Shown in pieces: positions 35,165 through 43,105 of a stretch of 64,000 nt of DNA. The DNA lies in assembly GCF_021646545.1 (NCBI RefSeq), contig NZ_JAKIRP010000004.1:372001-436000 (forward strand). Direction: 5' to 3'. The notes under the pieces were generated by a model. That model saw only the letters and a program-made list of their open reading frames with translations. It did not search any database and was not told the origin of the DNA. Made by a program: the position numbers and the translations under genes. Origin of the DNA: Chitinophaga filiformis. Its GTDB lineage: Bacteria > Bacteroidota > Bacteroidia > Chitinophagales > Chitinophagaceae. Position 1 is the first letter of the stretch, and the number at the start of each line of letters is the position of its first letter.

Positions 35165-35728
35165 CTACTCGATACCGTAAGAGTTCAATAATTCCTTGTA
35201 TTTATCGCTATGACGGCGGCGCAGGCTTTCCTGTCCAACCAGTTCCTGTACGCGCATAAAACCGTCTATGATCGCTTCAGGACGCGGAGGGCAACCGGGA
35301 ACATACACATCCACCGGAATAACCTGGTCTATACCCTGCAATACGGAGTAGGTATCAAATACACCACCGCTACATGCGCAGGCGCCTACAGCTACTACCC
35401 AGCGGGGTTCAGCCATTTGCAGGTATACCTGGCGTAATACAGGGCCCATTTTCTTTGAAATTGTACCCATTACCATCAATAAGTCACACTGGCGGGGAGT
35501 GAAGGCCATTCTTTCAGAACCGAAACGGGCCATATCATAGGTAGAGGCCATGGTTGCCATAAATTCGATACCGCAACAGGAGGTAGCGAAAGGTAAAGGC
35601 CAGATAGAGTTCTTACGTGCGAGACCAATTACCTGGTCGAATGTTGTAGCAAAAAACCCTTCCCCTGCATACCCCTCGGGTACTTCCACACTCTTCACTT
35701 TTTCATTATACTGGACCGGACGTGCCAT
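35165..35728 (-). CDS. nuoB: NADH-quinone oxidoreductase subunit B
   Basis: NuoB holds cluster N2, the last iron-sulfur centre before quinone. The 187-residue protein has all four ligands: the tandem Cys of SCCGIEFMA, then GACACSGGVFD and YVPGCPPRPEAI. The acidic ARFGSERMAF segment is also conserved. It lies 100 bases after nuoA, the largest gap in the operon; no promoter or hairpin is evident there. Confidence 0.97.
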   Translation of the reverse strand: MARPVQYNEKVKSVEVPEGYAGEGFFATTFDQVIGLARKNSIWPLPFATSCCGIEFMATMASTYDMARFGSERMAFTPRQCDLLMVMGTISKKMGPVLRQVYLQMAEPRWVVAVGACACSGGVFDTYSVLQGIDQVIPVDVYVPGCPPRPEAIIDGFMRVQELVGQESLRRRHSDKYKELLNSYGIE

Positions 35729-35828
35729 ACCATGTCAGATTTAAAAATTTTCACAATCAGATTTGACCTAAACGCACACGGGATTGCCAGCCACCGGCAA
35801 CCCTTCTGCTAATATTGCTATATAAAAA

Positions 35829-36221
35829 TCAGTCTTCCCATTTCAGTGCCCCCTTCTTCAGGATATAGAAGAAGCCGCCCATAAAGAACGCAACGAACAG
35901 TAACATGGCCATAAAGCCATCCCAGCCCAGTTCTCTGAAATTCACCGCATAAGGATAAAAGAAGATCACTTCTACGTCAAAAAGCACGAACAGAATGGCG
36001 GTTAGGAAGTACTTAATGGCTACTGGCTGGCGTGCGTTACCTTTTTGTTCAATACCACTTTCAAAGGTAGCAAGTTTGTCGCTGGTTTTACGTTTTGGCC
36101 CCAAAAAATGGGTAGCGAGCATGGTAATTCCAACAAAGCCCAGTGCAGCTACAAGCTGCAAAACAATGGGAAAATAGCTGAAAGGAGTGGTTGCGGACAA
36201 TAATTCTGTGTCTGTAAACAT
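35829..36221 (-). CDS. nuoA: NADH-quinone oxidoreductase subunit A
   Basis: NuoA is a three-helix membrane subunit at the junction of the two arms of complex I. The 130-residue protein shows the conserved cytoplasmic loop KLATFESGIEQKGNARQP and, in helix 2, the motif FDVEVIFFYPYAV. ATG 36221 (MFTDTELLS) is chosen because the operon promoter lies at 36255-36285, which rules out the longer frame that begins with TTG at 36284. It is the first gene of a 13-kb operon nuoABCDEFGHIJKLMN. Confidence 0.96.
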   Translation of the reverse strand: MFTDTELLSATTPFSYFPIVLQLVAALGFVGITMLATHFLGPKRKTSDKLATFESGIEQKGNARQPVAIKYFLTAILFVLFDVEVIFFYPYAVNFRELGWDGFMAMLLFVAFFMGGFFYILKKGALKWED

Positions 36222-36254
36222 AAGCTTCCCTGTATAAATCGTTCTCCGAATGAG

Positions 36255-36285
36255 CAAAAATAGGCTAACTAATGCAAAAATCAAA
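36255..36285 (-). promoter_or_regulatory. Bacteroidota-type promoter of the nuoA-N operon
   Basis: On the minus strand TTTG (36282-36285) is followed after exactly 19 bases by TATTTTTG (36255-36262), a perfect TTTG-N19-TAnnTTTG match. The predicted start near 36248 leaves a leader of about 27 bases before nuoA. Confidence 0.85.
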
Positions 36286-36330
36286 TCTTATGAAGGATTA
36301 AAATATTATCTTTTTTCACCAACCGGCAAT

Positions 36331-36364
36331 AAAAAAGCCTCCTGTCAGGCGACAGGAGGCTTTC
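36331..36364 (-). terminator. Terminator of the TPR-protein transcription unit
   Basis: AAGCCTCCTGTC (36335-36346) pairs perfectly with GACAGGAGGCTT (36351-36362) around a 4-base loop, with a T-run reading leftward. It lies 20 bases beyond the TPR gene stop and upstream of the nuo promoter. Confidence 0.9.
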
Positions 36365-36381
36365 CTATTATTTAAAATCGA

Positions 36382-38100
36382 TTATCTTTTGTTACCCTGA
36401 GCTGGTTTAGCAGCTGCAGCTTTTGCTTTGTTTTCCTGGTTTTCCTGGATCGCTTTTACAGTAGCGTTGTTAGGATCGATAGCCAGTACTTTATCCATCC
36501 AGATCTTCATATTTGCCTGATCATCCTTATTATAGTAGTAGATCATCATATATTGATAAGGGAACATCAGCTGAGATGGTTTGTTCATCTTCTCGTCACC
36601 CTTGATCTCAAAAAATTTCTGGAAGTAAGGAACTGCTACGCCTGATTTTGCTTCAGGGTCTTTCGCCATGTTGGCACGACCTCTCCAGTAAATACCTAAA
36701 GCTTCGTTGTTAGGATATTTAGCTGCAAAAGCACCCCAGGTTGAATCTGCCGCATCATATTCACGTGCGTAGATTTCCATGGTACCTTTAAAGAACATAT
36801 CCTGTACTTTACCGCTGTTCTGCTCATCAGTAAACTCATTCACCAGTTTACCGTACCATTCTGCTGAACGTTTAAAGTCGTGCATTGCTTTAAAGTTGTC
36901 TGCAACGGCTCTGTATTTTTCAACATCTTTTGCGGTATCAGCCAGTGCATATTTCTCCAGGTACATACCTGCCAGTGAATCATTGATAGCTTCCTGCGCA
37001 GAATCAGTTACATGCTGCTGGTAGATAGCGCTCAGCAGTTTGTAGTCGTTAGCCTGGAGTTTAGCATCTCCAACTGATTTAGCGTACTCTTCGATCACTT
37101 GTTTACCGGTAGTGGTATCACCTTTCTGCAGATAAGCATCTGTCAGCAGGCGAACGAATTTACCTTTATTACCTTCAGTTGTCTGAGGTAATACTGCTTT
37201 AGTTTTATTGATAGCAGCATCATAGTCTTTTCTGTAGAAAGCGATGGCTGCCAGGTTGTATTCGTTTTCCATTTTACCGGCACCCTGACCTACCACTTCC
37301 ATATATTTCTCCAGGTATTTAGCTGCATTTTCGAGTGACAGCTGAGCCTTGGTTGGAGTGATATAGAACTGGTACAGTTCATAGTAAGCTGGTGCGTAGT
37401 TAGGATCCAGGTTGGTAGCTTTTGTCCAATCGTTCACAGCATCCTGCAACAGTTTGGCGTTGTAGTTTACCAGCCCCTGTTTCATTACTGCTTCAGCGTT
37501 GTTTGGTTCCAGTTCCAGCGCCTTGTCGTAAGAAGTGATGGCTTTACCACCATTCTCACCACCCAGGAGGCGGTAAGCATCACCTAATTCTATATAATCT
37601 GCAGCTTTTGCAGTATATACTTCTTTCTTTTTACGGCCTTCATTGTTCAGCAGTTTTTCCATTACTGACAATGCGTAGCCACGGTCACCACCTTTTACTT
37701 CGGTGTTTGCATCTGCAATAGCGCGTGCCACATCACCATTACGTCCTTCAGTAGCAGTGCTGGCTGCTTCAAATTTCTGTTTTGCTGCAGCGGCATCGCC
37801 TTTCATCAGATCGATACGGCCCAGACCTGCCTGCAATAAAGGTGAAGTAGGTACGGCCTGCAATCCTTTTTGAAAAGTCGCAGCAGCACCGGCGTCATCG
37901 TGCAGGCCCAGCTGCGCAATACCCAGGTAGTAATAACCCCTGTCATCTGTTGGCTTGGCAGCTATTGCTTTTTCCAGGTTTCCTTTGGCTGTTTCATACT
38001 TGCCATAATACAGGTCTTTCAATCCATCTTCTACAGATTGGGCCATCACGCCGTTCGCGACGCACAGCAATGCAACAATTAAACTTTTCCGTCTGTTCAT
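36382..38100 (-). CDS. Secreted tetratricopeptide-repeat protein
   Basis: This 572-residue protein has a signal peptide (MNRRKSLIVALLCVANGVMA, then Q). The mature part is built almost entirely of TPR-type helical pairs. Examples are YYYLGIAQLGLHDDAGAAAT (about residues 55-75), AITSYDKALELEPNNAEAVM and WTKATNLDPNYAPAYYELYQ. The C-terminus is Ala/Lys rich (KAKAAAAKPAQGNKR). TPR proteins scaffold protein complexes; the partner is unknown. It lies 38 bases after a PstS-like lipoprotein gene. In related bacteria such a pair often follows exbB/exbD/tonB genes, so an envelope energy-coupling role is possible, but those genes are not here. ATG 38100 is preferred over an in-frame TTG upstream. Confidence 0.82.
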   Translation of the reverse strand: MNRRKSLIVALLCVANGVMAQSVEDGLKDLYYGKYETAKGNLEKAIAAKPTDDRGYYYLGIAQLGLHDDAGAAATFQKGLQAVPTSPLLQAGLGRIDLMKGDAAAAKQKFEAASTATEGRNGDVARAIADANTEVKGGDRGYALSVMEKLLNNEGRKKKEVYTAKAADYIELGDAYRLLGGENGGKAITSYDKALELEPNNAEAVMKQGLVNYNAKLLQDAVNDWTKATNLDPNYAPAYYELYQFYITPTKAQLSLENAAKYLEKYMEVVGQGAGKMENEYNLAAIAFYRKDYDAAINKTKAVLPQTTEGNKGKFVRLLTDAYLQKGDTTTGKQVIEEYAKSVGDAKLQANDYKLLSAIYQQHVTDSAQEAINDSLAGMYLEKYALADTAKDVEKYRAVADNFKAMHDFKRSAEWYGKLVNEFTDEQNSGKVQDMFFKGTMEIYAREYDAADSTWGAFAAKYPNNEALGIYWRGRANMAKDPEAKSGVAVPYFQKFFEIKGDEKMNKPSQLMFPYQYMMIYYYNKDDQANMKIWMDKVLAIDPNNATVKAIQENQENKAKAAAAKPAQGNKR

Positions 38101-38138
38101 GAGCAATCCGGTTTTTAATTTTAGTTGTGTTAGTTTTT

Positions 38139-39062
38139 TTACTTAATGTTCGCTTCCCTGAATACCACATTCAATCTCGCAGGGAACAGTCTGAATTTCG
38201 CAATGATCATCTGTCCTTCATAACTCCCCAGGAAAGTGGCGAACCCTGATCCCAATCCTGAATATGGTTCCTTCAAGCAATAGAACAAACCACGTTTTAG
38301 CTGGTAGGAACCAAGAGCGATGTATGCCTGATATGGTTTTACAAATTCCGAACCATAATCTGCTCTCACCTTGACCACTTGCACTTTATTCGTAAATTCT
38401 ATAGAAGTTGAGTCGTTCGGATCTGAGATCCAGCTTACTCCTATTACCCCAATCGCATTTTTCATTTTAGCCACGTAATCAACCACTTCGGGATTAGTTT
38501 TCGCCGCCATTACATTCGGTGGCAACGGTTTCCCTTTGTTGATCGAATCGCGGACATATCTTACCGTACTTGAATTCTGATTATCAAAAACTATCTGGTG
38601 TTTCTGCGTGGAATCAGACCCGTCCATAATTTCCCGCACCTGGTCCATTGTAAGGATACTGTCCGGATTACTACGGTTAGTAATCAGTGCTACACCATCC
38701 CAGGCGAGGAGCAGGCTTTGCGGCGTTACTTTCAACTCCTTAAAATATGCCTTTTCCTGTTCGCTGAAATCTCTTGTTACAAAGATCAGCCTTGAACTGT
38801 CAGCCAACAGATCCTTAAAGCAATCTGCTTCAGGCTTATATTCAGCAATGATATGCGCGTTCTTATATAAGGATTCAAAAACCTTAATTTCGGCTTCCAT
38901 CAGTGGGCGATAGGTTTCATCTACACTTATTCTGATGGTCCCTGCAGTTGGCGTATCGTGCTCTACCCCGGACTTGTTGGCTGGTCCGCAGGATGCCAGT
39001 AAAGCTGCTACAGCTAACGACATTACAGCGATCTGGCTTCGCTTCATTATTCTGGTCATCAT
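38139..39062 (-). CDS. PstS-like substrate-binding lipoprotein
   Basis: This 307-residue protein begins with a signal sequence and lipobox LLASC-GPANK, so it is lipid-anchored. The remainder has the PBP-like fold of phosphate-binding PstS: TIRISVDETYRPLMEAEIKVF near the start, then LITNRSNPDSILTMDQVREI, and SSTVRYVRDSINKGKPL. The local phosphate-pocket residues cannot be judged confidently. No PstC, PstA or PstB genes are adjacent, so it is probably not part of a phosphate importer and may serve as a sensor or chaperone in the envelope with the downstream TPR protein. Confidence 0.8.
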   Translation of the reverse strand: MMTRIMKRSQIAVMSLAVAALLASCGPANKSGVEHDTPTAGTIRISVDETYRPLMEAEIKVFESLYKNAHIIAEYKPEADCFKDLLADSSRLIFVTRDFSEQEKAYFKELKVTPQSLLLAWDGVALITNRSNPDSILTMDQVREIMDGSDSTQKHQIVFDNQNSSTVRYVRDSINKGKPLPPNVMAAKTNPEVVDYVAKMKNAIGVIGVSWISDPNDSTSIEFTNKVQVVKVRADYGSEFVKPYQAYIALGSYQLKRGLFYCLKEPYSGLGSGFATFLGSYEGQMIIAKFRLFPARLNVVFREANIK

Positions 39063-39077
39063 ATGTTCGTCTCTTAT

Positions 39078-39323
39078 TTAATCCCTTTGATGAAATAGGT
39101 ATCTCGTTCCTCTATATACACGGAAAAGACCATACGCAATTAGTATGACTCCAAAAATGTTCAGTACAGTCTGAGATACCTGGAACTGTCCCAGGTTATA
39201 TTTCTGCGCAAAGATTGCATATAGGCCTAAGAGCAGAAAAAATACACCTCTGATTAATTCCCCGAGCGAACGATAATTCACCTTAGTCCGCGTGTTTCCA
39301 GATCTTTCTTGTTGCATTAGCAT
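39078..39323 (-). CDS. Small two-helix membrane protein of unknown function
   Basis: This 81-residue protein has two predicted membrane helices (about residues 24-38, ELIRGVFFLLLGLYAIF, and 49-66, VLNIFGVILIAYGLFRVY). Its N-terminus is charged and it ends with a basic tail (RGTRYLFHQRD). I recognise no named family. It lies 15 bases before the PstS-like gene, so it is probably the first gene of the same unit. ATG 39323 or 39317 are both possible; a longer frame from TTG 39347 overlaps a TATACTTG promoter-like box and is less likely. Confidence 0.62.
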   Translation of the reverse strand: MLMQQERSGNTRTKVNYRSLGELIRGVFFLLLGLYAIFAQKYNLGQFQVSQTVLNIFGVILIAYGLFRVYRGTRYLFHQRD

Positions 39324-39347
39324 TGTTAGCGAATTACAAGTATACAA

Positions 39348-39735
39348 AAAAATATTTCCAAATAAATACCTGTTCTTTTAGAGGAATGTTAAAAAAAAGC
39401 GGTTCCGGCCCCATCCCCTTCACCTCAAACCGGCCACTACGGCAGGTTTTAATAACCGTCCGGCATACACACATTTTTTCATATTCAATCTACATCTAAT
39501 TAAACAAGAACTTGTTAAAACCATGTTAAATACTGGTACTTTCATTGCTATGTTGTACGTAATCATCAAAATACATACTCATTAAAAAGAAAGTATAGTA
39601 TTAATCATTGTTACCATATAGATGCGGAAAAATCGGGATTCCATAACATCCGGTTTTCTCATTTTACAGCCAACAGGGGCTAATATGCACCAGTTCAGGA
39701 TTTTAGCGGAAGCAAAAAATAATGTTAAAATCTTG
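39348..39735. other. Gene-free stretch between the membrane protein and PTP genes
   Basis: This AT-rich stretch of about 390 bases separates divergent units. It holds a short palindrome AACAAGAACTTGTT and several imperfect inverted repeats such as AAACCGGCC and CCGGTT copies. I see no coding frame with family resemblance, no tRNA and no consensus promoter pair other than the box at 39736. Confidence 0.4.
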
Positions 39736-39743
39736 TAGGTTTG
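39736..39743 (+). promoter_or_regulatory. Promoter -7 box of the phosphatase-hisS unit
   Basis: TAGGTTTG matches TAnnTTTG and ends eight bases before the ATG at 39752. A transcript from it would be nearly leaderless. No TTTG is found 19 bases upstream. Confidence 0.4.
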
Positions 39744-39751
39744 CGGAAATT

Positions 39752-40189
39752 ATGAAAATACTGATGGTATGCCTGGGGAATATTTGCCGTTCGCCCCTCG
39801 CAGAAGGAATATTAAGGCACCTGGCCATTCTGCAGGGACTTGACTGGGAAATAGATTCTGCTGGTACAGGCAACTGGCACGTAGGCCATCCTCCTGACCG
39901 CCGGTCAGTGAAAGTAGCCCAGCGTCATGGAATAGACATCTCCGGCCTGCGCGGCAGGCAGTTTCAGGCAGCAGATTTTGACCGGTTCGACCGCATTTTT
40001 GCTATGGACCTGGATAACTACAGGGATATACTCCTTAAAGCAAGAACTGAGGCAGACAAAGCTAAATTGCAGCTGCTGCTGGATGATCAGCAGCCCGTGC
40101 CCGACCCGTGGTATGATGACGCTTTGTTTGAACCAGTGTATACAATGATCTACGAAGCCTGTGAGAAGATCGTGGCAGGCAAAAAATAA
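39752..40189 (+). CDS. Low-molecular-weight protein-tyrosine-phosphatase
   Basis: This 145-residue cytoplasmic phosphatase starts MKILMVCLGNICRSPLAEG, which contains the P-loop CxGNxCRSP with the catalytic Cys (residue 7) and Arg. The general-acid Asp is in VPDPWYDD (near residue 117). Members dephosphorylate tyrosine on proteins, and in bacteria often work with tyrosine kinases of polysaccharide export; none is adjacent. The ATG at 39752 is chosen since the family starts there; an upstream in-frame ATG at 39722 would put codons across the promoter box. hisS starts 28 bases later and is probably co-transcribed. Confidence 0.93.
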   Translation: MKILMVCLGNICRSPLAEGILRHLAILQGLDWEIDSAGTGNWHVGHPPDRRSVKVAQRHGIDISGLRGRQFQAADFDRFDRIFAMDLDNYRDILLKARTEADKAKLQLLLDDQQPVPDPWYDDALFEPVYTMIYEACEKIVAGKK

Positions 40190-40217
40190 ATTACTTTATA
40201 AAGCATAACTGAATAAA

Positions 40218-41567
40218 ATGATAAAACCCAGTATACCAAAAGGTACCCGGGATTTCGGACCGGTAGTGGTAAGAAAACGGCAATACATTTTCCAGACCAT
40301 CCGTGAAACATTTGAACTGTTTGGGTTCCAGCCACTGGAAACCCCTACGATGGAGAACCTGGATACACTTACTGGTAAATACGGCGAAGAAGGCGATAAG
40401 CTGATATTCAAGATCCTGGACAACGGTGATATCCTGGGACGCGCCCAACAGGCAAAGGATAGCCGGGAACTGGGCATCTTATTATGCGAAAAAGCCCTGC
40501 GCTACGACCTCACCATACCTTTTGCGAGATATGTGGTAATGAACCAGCATGAACTGGCGCTGCCCTTTAAACGCTATCAGATGCAGCCGGTATGGCGTGG
40601 TGATCGTCCGGCTAAAGGCCGCTACCGCGAATTCTATCAATGTGATGCGGATGTAGTAGGTAGTAATTCATTATTAAATGAAATAGAACTACTGTTAATC
40701 TACGATACCGTCTTCACCAAACTCGGGATGGAAGGATACGAAGTACGGATCAATAATCGTAAGATACTCAGCGCATTGGCTGAACTGGCAGGACAACCCG
40801 ATCTGTTGACAGATATTACTGTTTCCATCGATAAGCTGGATAAGATAGGTATGGAAGGTGTTAGAGAAGAATTACAGCAACGAGGTCTTGCTCCTGGTGA
40901 AATTGCCATCATTGAGAATTTCCTGAGTATTGAAGGCAACAACGAGGAAAAACTGCAACAGTTAAGTACTCTCTTCAGAAACTCTCCCACTGGCCTGAAA
41001 GGCGTGGAAGAACTATCCTATGTACTGCACACGCAGCCGGATGCATTCAAAACCACGCCTATACTGGACGTTACGCTGGCCCGCGGTCTGAACTACTATA
41101 CAGGTATGATCGTGGAAGTAAAAGCGCCTCCTGCCGTAAAAATGGGTAGTATTGGTGGCGGTGGCCGCTATGACGACCTTACCGGCCTATTTGGACTGCC
41201 AGGTCTTTCCGGCGTAGGTATATCCTTTGGTGTAGACCGTATCTATGATGTACTTGAAGAACTGCAGCTATTCCCTGCTGAAGCGCAACAGGGCACACAG
41301 GTACTCTTCTTCAACCTCGATCCGCAAACGACCAGCGTCGCCTTTAAACTACTGATGCAGTTGCGTAATAAGGGTATTTCTTCTGAATTATACCACGAGG
41401 CATCCAAAATGGATAAGCAGATGAAATATGCGAATAAACGGAATATCCCTTATGTAATCATTATGGGCGAAAGTGAGGTGCAGGAACAGGTGGTGAGTAT
41501 TAAAAATATGGTGACCGGTACACAAGAGAAAGTGGCGATGACGGATTTAGTGAATTATAATTTCTAA
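40218..41567 (+). CDS. hisS: Histidine--tRNA ligase
   Basis: HisRS charges tRNA-His. The 449-residue class II synthetase has KGTRDFGP at the start, motif 2 as GRYREFYQCDADVVG, the histidine-specific loop LARGLNYYTGMIVEV, and motif 3 as GVGISFGVDRIYDVL. The C-terminal anticodon-binding domain (about 350-449) follows. Length is typical of Bacteroidota HisS. It follows the tyrosine phosphatase gene in one unit and ends at a bidirectional terminator. Confidence 0.97.
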   Translation: MIKPSIPKGTRDFGPVVVRKRQYIFQTIRETFELFGFQPLETPTMENLDTLTGKYGEEGDKLIFKILDNGDILGRAQQAKDSRELGILLCEKALRYDLTIPFARYVVMNQHELALPFKRYQMQPVWRGDRPAKGRYREFYQCDADVVGSNSLLNEIELLLIYDTVFTKLGMEGYEVRINNRKILSALAELAGQPDLLTDITVSIDKLDKIGMEGVREELQQRGLAPGEIAIIENFLSIEGNNEEKLQQLSTLFRNSPTGLKGVEELSYVLHTQPDAFKTTPILDVTLARGLNYYTGMIVEVKAPPAVKMGSIGGGGRYDDLTGLFGLPGLSGVGISFGVDRIYDVLEELQLFPAEAQQGTQVLFFNLDPQTTSVAFKLLMQLRNKGISSELYHEASKMDKQMKYANKRNIPYVIIMGESEVQEQVVSIKNMVTGTQEKVAMTDLVNYNF

Positions 41568-41586
41568 GGAATTGAAAATATATGGT

Positions 41587-41618
41587 AAAGGCCCGCATCG
41601 TCATGCGGGCCTTTGTTA
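41587..41618. terminator. Bidirectional terminator between hisS and the charged-protein gene
   Basis: AAAGGCCCGCAT (41587-41598) pairs with ATGCGGGCCTTT (41603-41614) around a 4-base loop. It overlaps neither gene by more than the last few bases and can serve both strands. Confidence 0.85.
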
Positions 41619-41864
41619 TTTAAGACTTTCAAGGAATTTTTGCACTCTTCGCCTTTCACTGTAAAAGAACTGGTCTTCTACTCCCAGACTATTGTAATAA
41701 TCCTCTTCGATACGTTCCTCTAAGGTCTTGTAAATACCTCTTTTTTTTTCATCAAGTATTTTCTCCCAAATCTTCACAACCCTATCTACCCTTTCCTTTC
41801 TCAACTCTTCCCTGATTTGCTCTTCCTTCCTTTTCTCTTCCTCCTCATCTACAAAAATGATCAT
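41616..41864 (-). CDS. Short highly charged protein next to the Ntn-hydrolase-like gene
   Basis: This 82-residue protein has no recognised family. Apart from the first five residues (MIIFV) it is dense in Glu, Lys and Arg (EEEEKRKEEQIREELRKERV) and should be one or two long amphipathic helices, possibly a coiled coil. The C-terminus is RRRVQKFLESLK. It starts 21 bases after the stop of the proteasome-like gene on the same strand, so the two are almost certainly co-transcribed. It could be an adaptor, inhibitor or regulator of that enzyme; this is inference from position only. Base composition is AT-rich like its partner and unlike the surrounding genes. Confidence 0.62.
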   Translation of the reverse strand: MIIFVDEEEEKRKEEQIREELRKERVDRVVKIWEKILDEKKRGIYKTLEERIEEDYYNSLGVEDQFFYSERRRVQKFLESLK

Positions 41865-41885
41865 AATTATAAATTTTGACGTTAA

Positions 41886-42857
41886 CTAATATGGTTTTAA
41901 AATATTGTGGCCGATTATATATCTGAATCCCTGTTTATCTATCACCGCTATTTTTATCACCCCGCCTACTGTAGGAATTTTCTCTACATATGTCTGAAAG
42001 GTCATTTCTAGTTTCAAAAAGAGATAAGCCATATTAACAGCCTGCTGCAGACTTAATTTTGATAAAGATTGCTGTATTTCCGAATCTCCTTTCTTATTTC
42101 TCAGTTTCAAATCGATCTTGTCAGCGAGTTGCCGTGTATAAACAGAGGAAATAGATTCCAACGGCAAATTGAAATCCTCCATTATCTCTTCTAATATGCA
42201 TGGAATAAAGTCCAAAGATGAATGGTTCTTTTCTCCAAAAATTCTTTTGCTTATATGATCCTGGCCTTCGCTCACTACATAACGGTCCTCAGGTATTCTT
42301 TCATAACTCACATATTTCCACTCACGTTCCTCAATACTTTGCACCACCGCCTTGCCTATAACTATTCTATATATGATCGTCTTTTCAGTAATTGGCTCGT
42401 AGTGAGTAAACAACAATATACTTCTTCCTATATACTCTTTCACTGCAATACATGCCCTCACCTTTTCTTCCATAAACCTGCAAAAATCCGTTACCCTGGT
42501 TGTAACGGATTTACTATAATAATTTTCATCTTCCAAATTAACGGCGACCAATTCCTGTATCAAATGTTCGATCGTCTTACTTCCTATCTGTGAAGCTCCT
42601 GCTAATGTAATTGCGGTGAACTTATCAAATTGAAAAAGCTTGTCAGCGAAATCTGTAGTATGAGACGGTTTCTTCTCAAACAAGCGGGCTATCTCATTCC
42701 TGTTAATGCTGATCTCATTGCTGTTCGCATTCCCCTGTTTACGCTTTAAATAATCCATGAACTGTTCGTAGGTTACTACATTCTTACTAAACGTTGCTAA
42801 AGAATCAGCGATCACTGCTACGCCCTTCTTTGCAATTACAGATGCAATAAAAGTCAT
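41886..42857 (-). CDS. Proteasome/HslV-like Ntn hydrolase, divergent and extended
   Basis: Starting at ATG 42857, the product begins M-TFIASVIAKKGVAVIADS. After removal of Met, Thr1 is the N-terminal residue, Asp falls at position 17 (IADS), and Lys72 lies exactly 14 residues before the Gly of LAGAS. This matches Thr1, Asp17, Lys33 and Gly47 of proteasome beta subunits and HslV, with about 39 extra residues between Asp17 and the Lys. The C-terminal IPTVGGVIKIAVIDKQGF also resembles the proteasome fold. The mature chain of about 322 residues is much longer than HslV (about 175). A self-compartmentalised or stand-alone peptidase or amidase is expected. No HslU, ClpX or Mpa-like ATPase is adjacent. 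The longer frame from 42881 is rejected because it would bury the Thr. Confidence in the fold is fair; the substrate is unknown. Confidence 0.72.
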   Translation of the reverse strand: MTFIASVIAKKGVAVIADSLATFSKNVVTYEQFMDYLKRKQGNANSNEISINRNEIARLFEKKPSHTTDFADKLFQFDKFTAITLAGASQIGSKTIEHLIQELVAVNLEDENYYSKSVTTRVTDFCRFMEEKVRACIAVKEYIGRSILLFTHYEPITEKTIIYRIVIGKAVVQSIEEREWKYVSYERIPEDRYVVSEGQDHISKRIFGEKNHSSLDFIPCILEEIMEDFNLPLESISSVYTRQLADKIDLKLRNKKGDSEIQQSLSKLSLQQAVNMAYLFLKLEMTFQTYVEKIPTVGGVIKIAVIDKQGFRYIIGHNILKPY

Positions 42858-43050
42858 TGGTTTTTTGATTGGGTAAAACAATGGTTCACAAAAGCACGAA
42901 TCGCGAATTTATATACACGCCACAAACCAAACAAATTATTTTTCATACAACAAACTGACAGGCATATAGTTAGCACGATATTGTAAATTACATATAATAA
43001 AAATGGTCTACAGTTATACACAATGGGGTAAATGATAATTTTCGCATAAT

Positions 43051-43090
43051 AAAAACGGCTGTCCACTTGTAGCGAACAGCCGTTTCTTTC
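43051..43090 (-). terminator. Terminator of dsbD
   Basis: AAACGGCTGT (43053-43062) pairs with ACAGCCGTTT (43076-43085), reading leftward into a T-run. It begins about 20 bases after the dsbD stop codon. The remaining bases between 42858 and 43050 are AT-rich, with no recognisable promoter for the Ntn-hydrolase-like gene. Confidence 0.85.
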
Positions 43091-43105
43091 AGTTGTATAT
43101 GTTTA

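Noticed and set aside
36222..36284. Longer TTG start of nuoA
   Set aside because: It overlaps the perfect TTTG-N19-TATTTTTG promoter of the operon.
42858..42881. Longer start of the Ntn-hydrolase-like gene
   Set aside because: It would place eight residues before Met-Thr and prevent exposure of the catalytic-type Thr by Met removal.
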